Shown: positions 61,658-64,000 of the stretch, one piece after another
Numbering within the stretch: the first letter of the stretch is position 1
Layout of the letters: each line of letters begins with the position of its first letter
Assembly: GCF_943734655.1 (NCBI RefSeq)
Contig: NC_071354.1
Span: 159,175,142-159,239,141, forward strand
Length of the DNA stretch: 64,000 bases
Direction of reading: 5' to 3'
From: Sabethes cyaneus
Lineage: Eukaryota > Arthropoda > Insecta > Diptera > Culicidae
Notes under the pieces: generated by a model
Told to the model about the DNA's origin: nothing
The model's database searches: none
The model's input: only the letters and a program-made list of their open reading frames with translations
Made by a program: the position numbers and the translations under genes

Positions 61658-64000
61658 TTGTATTTGTTTTTTGATTAACATTTTTTAAACCTACATTTCA
61701 AATTCTCTCAACAACTTTATGCTTCATAAATTCCTGTTTCCTCTCAACATGGCATTTCTGTTTTGAAAGCACATTATTGAAATAGGTCAATGGCAGGAAA
61801 AAGAAGCCGCACTCTATTTCAATAATAAAAAACACTTCCTCTCGAGCACCGCCCACATTCTACCCTTGGAAAAAAAGAGCGAAGAATAGATTTTCGTCCC
61901 CTACCATATCGATCTGTTTGCAAATTGCTAATTTGCATTTCCAATCATAGCCTTTCGCGTCCTTTTTCCGGGTTTTTGCTCTTCCGTTAGCTTCCTGTTT
62001 GGTTAGTCTTTTAAAAGACTGCATAAAGTTATCATTTCCATCAGGCTGACAGATTTAACGGAATTAAAATGCCATCTCCTTCCCAAAGTTTACGGTTATT
62101 ACTGTTTACCGAGGAAGTTAAGCACATAATGGATTCACGACAACAGTCACCGGTTGTCACGCAGTGATGCACACATCGTACGAGAGTAGAATATTGATTT
62201 CTGATGAATCGAGGTTGGTCTAGTAACTGCAGCATTTCAATTGTACCCCAGCTCTGCAGGTTTGATAATAGCTGTGCCTGGTAATAATTTAAACTGGGAC
62301 ACATTTAAAACTAGTTATTTTGTTTCTGTTTTGGATTTCCAAATAGTAGGAAAATTTCGTAATAACTATAACTCTTTGGTTCTGCAGAGTTAGCCTTTAA
62401 TTTATTCAACGAACCTAGGCTCAAATCCCAACCAAAGGACACATTCGCACTCCGTAAACTACGATATGAACACTATGTGGTATGAAAAATTTTCCCTATT
62501 GCAGGAGTTCACACTAATCCTAGTTTTTATAGCTTCCATAGTCTACGAACAAATAAACAGTCCGCGAAACATTTTCGATGTTCTCGCTACTCGGATTAAC
62601 AAGCTTATGCCCATGCTGGAGACTGCGGTCATATCCAGGATCGTGAAATTTCGGAATGCTGACTAGCCAGGACACACTGCGTCAAAACCGCGTTCAGTTT
62701 CGGCGTCAACGGTGTTTCAAGTTACCGCAATCAACTATGATGCTACCATGGAAAACACAGATAAGAACACTCGAATGTGCCAGCAGAAATATTTCAACTT
62801 GACTCCGTCAGAGTGCCGAGACTCGTAAAAACTTTCTCAGATTCCTCTAACGAGTAGGTTAATGCGCAAATAGCGCTAGATTGAATCAAACAAGAGAGAT
62901 GTGAAACTATCGAGGTAACAAGTCATCGACTGTTTGCGTCAAAATCTGAACCTAAATTGCCGTTGTTGTGAAGAAAGGAGACCGGAGCTAACCATTTTGA
63001 TATAAAACCAACGGAGTGTGAGGGTTTTGTCGCTTCTGGCAGTTTCAAGTCTCGGTAATTGAAACACTTCATCTCAATGACGACGATGCGATGATGGTGT
63101 GATTCAAATACTGCCATCATCACCAGGCAAAAAATCAACAAAGCACGATTTTCTGCGACTCCACTTGCTGATTGGGTGGCACAGAGCAGGCAATAGCGAA
63201 TGTCATTCGCGCACAATCTGCTCTCGTCCCGGTAGGTATCAGCGGAGGGGATTAGGTTTCGGCGTGGTAATTGAAACCGCATGTGCCACCTTCCCGCAAA
63301 TAGCAGTTTGAGAAAATGCTGCAACCTATCCGATTCGCGCTGCTGGCTGCTGGTGATAGGGACTTCATGCTGCTCGCTGGCGTAGGTTAAGCTCCACGTT
63401 TGCATGACGTAAAGCATTGCGCCTGGCAGCTAAGCATACGCAATGCCGGCCAGAAAGATGCTGCAGCATTGTCGCCGTCGATTGTAGGTAAACATTTGAT
63501 AAAGTTGAGCAAACACTATCAAGAGGGTATTGGGTTGGAAAGCTCTAGTTAGCGAGAATTGAAAGTTTGATCCTATGCAAATACAGGGAACACACACGGA
63601 ATCGAGTATCGAGCTTCGTTAGTGGGACCGTATGAATTTGTGAGCTTATTTTTATTGTTATCATAACTGTTTGTCCATAATTAAAATGTTTGTTTTGGAA
63701 ACCTTTTGTTACCATTGGATGCTTGGCTTTTACTTTTTGCCCGACGGTTCATACTAATTATGATATTGGCTGTACAGCAAATTAGTTATGTGTTTTGGGA
63801 TCAAACTGGTTTTGCTTCAGACGTAAAAGAAGTCAAGTTCAAACTTTTTGTATAAATACGAAGCTTAATATTTACTCTCACGAAACACCGGCGGTCGGGT
63901 ATAATGTTTTTATTGTGAGATGAACAAAAAAACGTTAGATGAATTGATATGGGTACAGCAAATGACATTCAAGTGAAAAGTAATGAAATTCAATAAAATT
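61658..64000. other. Apparently unique non-coding DNA
   Basis: The longest frame is a 164-residue one on the - strand (62923-63417) with no recognisable domain. No transposon or long repeat was seen. It may be intergenic or intronic. Confidence 0.4.

Noticed and set aside
61363..61688. Phe/Cys/Leu/Ser and Lys/Glu/Asn repeat frames
   Set aside because: They are translations of the TTTTCTG array in overlapping frames on both strands.
62923..63417. 164-residue open frame on the - strand
   Set aside because: No recognisable domain and no supporting context.

Overview
This window is eukaryotic, repeat-rich nuclear DNA. I find no intact host gene, no rRNA, no functional tRNA, no operon-like layout and no CRISPR array. 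The families present are insect-like, and the combination most resembles a mosquito: non-LTR retrotransposons with RTE-like, Jockey/I-like and R1-like reverse transcriptases, BEL/Pao integrase pieces, a Tc1/mariner element, hAT-type MITEs, and a Helitron-like element full of short tandem units. The species assignment is an inference and should be treated as weak. Almost every longer open reading frame is either a decayed transposon or an open frame produced by a simple repeat.

Layout. 1-9 kb: one copy of a ~750-bp dispersed repeat, a Tc1/mariner-like transposase scrap, two 85-bp TA-flanked MITEs, a MITE built around ACGCGG motifs, and a 1.3-kb purine-biased tract. 9.3-12.1 kb: an RTE-like non-LTR pseudogene and a second MITE with a CACGG interior, enclosed by a ~215-bp inverted repeat. 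13-24 kb: a 147-bp foldback, the second copy of the 750-bp repeat, a ~95-bp tandem repeat family, two 390-bp hAT MITEs with clean 8-bp target duplications, a second RTE-like pseudogene and a BEL/Pao integrase. 24.3-25.9 kb and 38.2-40.0 kb: minisatellite-bearing Helitron-like elements. 29-34.5 kb: a possible 1.2-kb element containing a 108-bp MITE, a 968-bp (TAC)n array, then a nest of non-LTR fragments on both strands split by a tRNA-derived SINE. 41.7-43.6 kb: exactly 320 perfect copies of GGTTCT. 43.8-44.8 kb: a deleted Tc1/mariner element with both ends and TA duplication. 47-50 kb: a 682-bp terminal-inverted-repeat element, an RTE-like scrap interrupted by the second 108-bp MITE, and a BEL/Pao integrase tail. 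50.4-54.1 kb: an R1-like ORF2 split by a 1.5-kb long-inverted-repeat element, then an inverted Jockey/I-like RT scrap. 57.6-61.66 kb: a 4-kb block in which four different 7-bp repeats and the degenerate DNA between them share one 7-bp phase, interrupted by a SINE and a LINE 3' end. The remaining stretches are apparently unique non-coding DNA, plausibly intergenic or intronic.

Nothing here forms a cooperating gene system. The most unusual signals are the phase-locked heptamer block, the perfect 1.92-kb hexamer array that is open in all six frames, and the nested insertions whose target duplications can be read against the interrupted retrotransposon coding frames.
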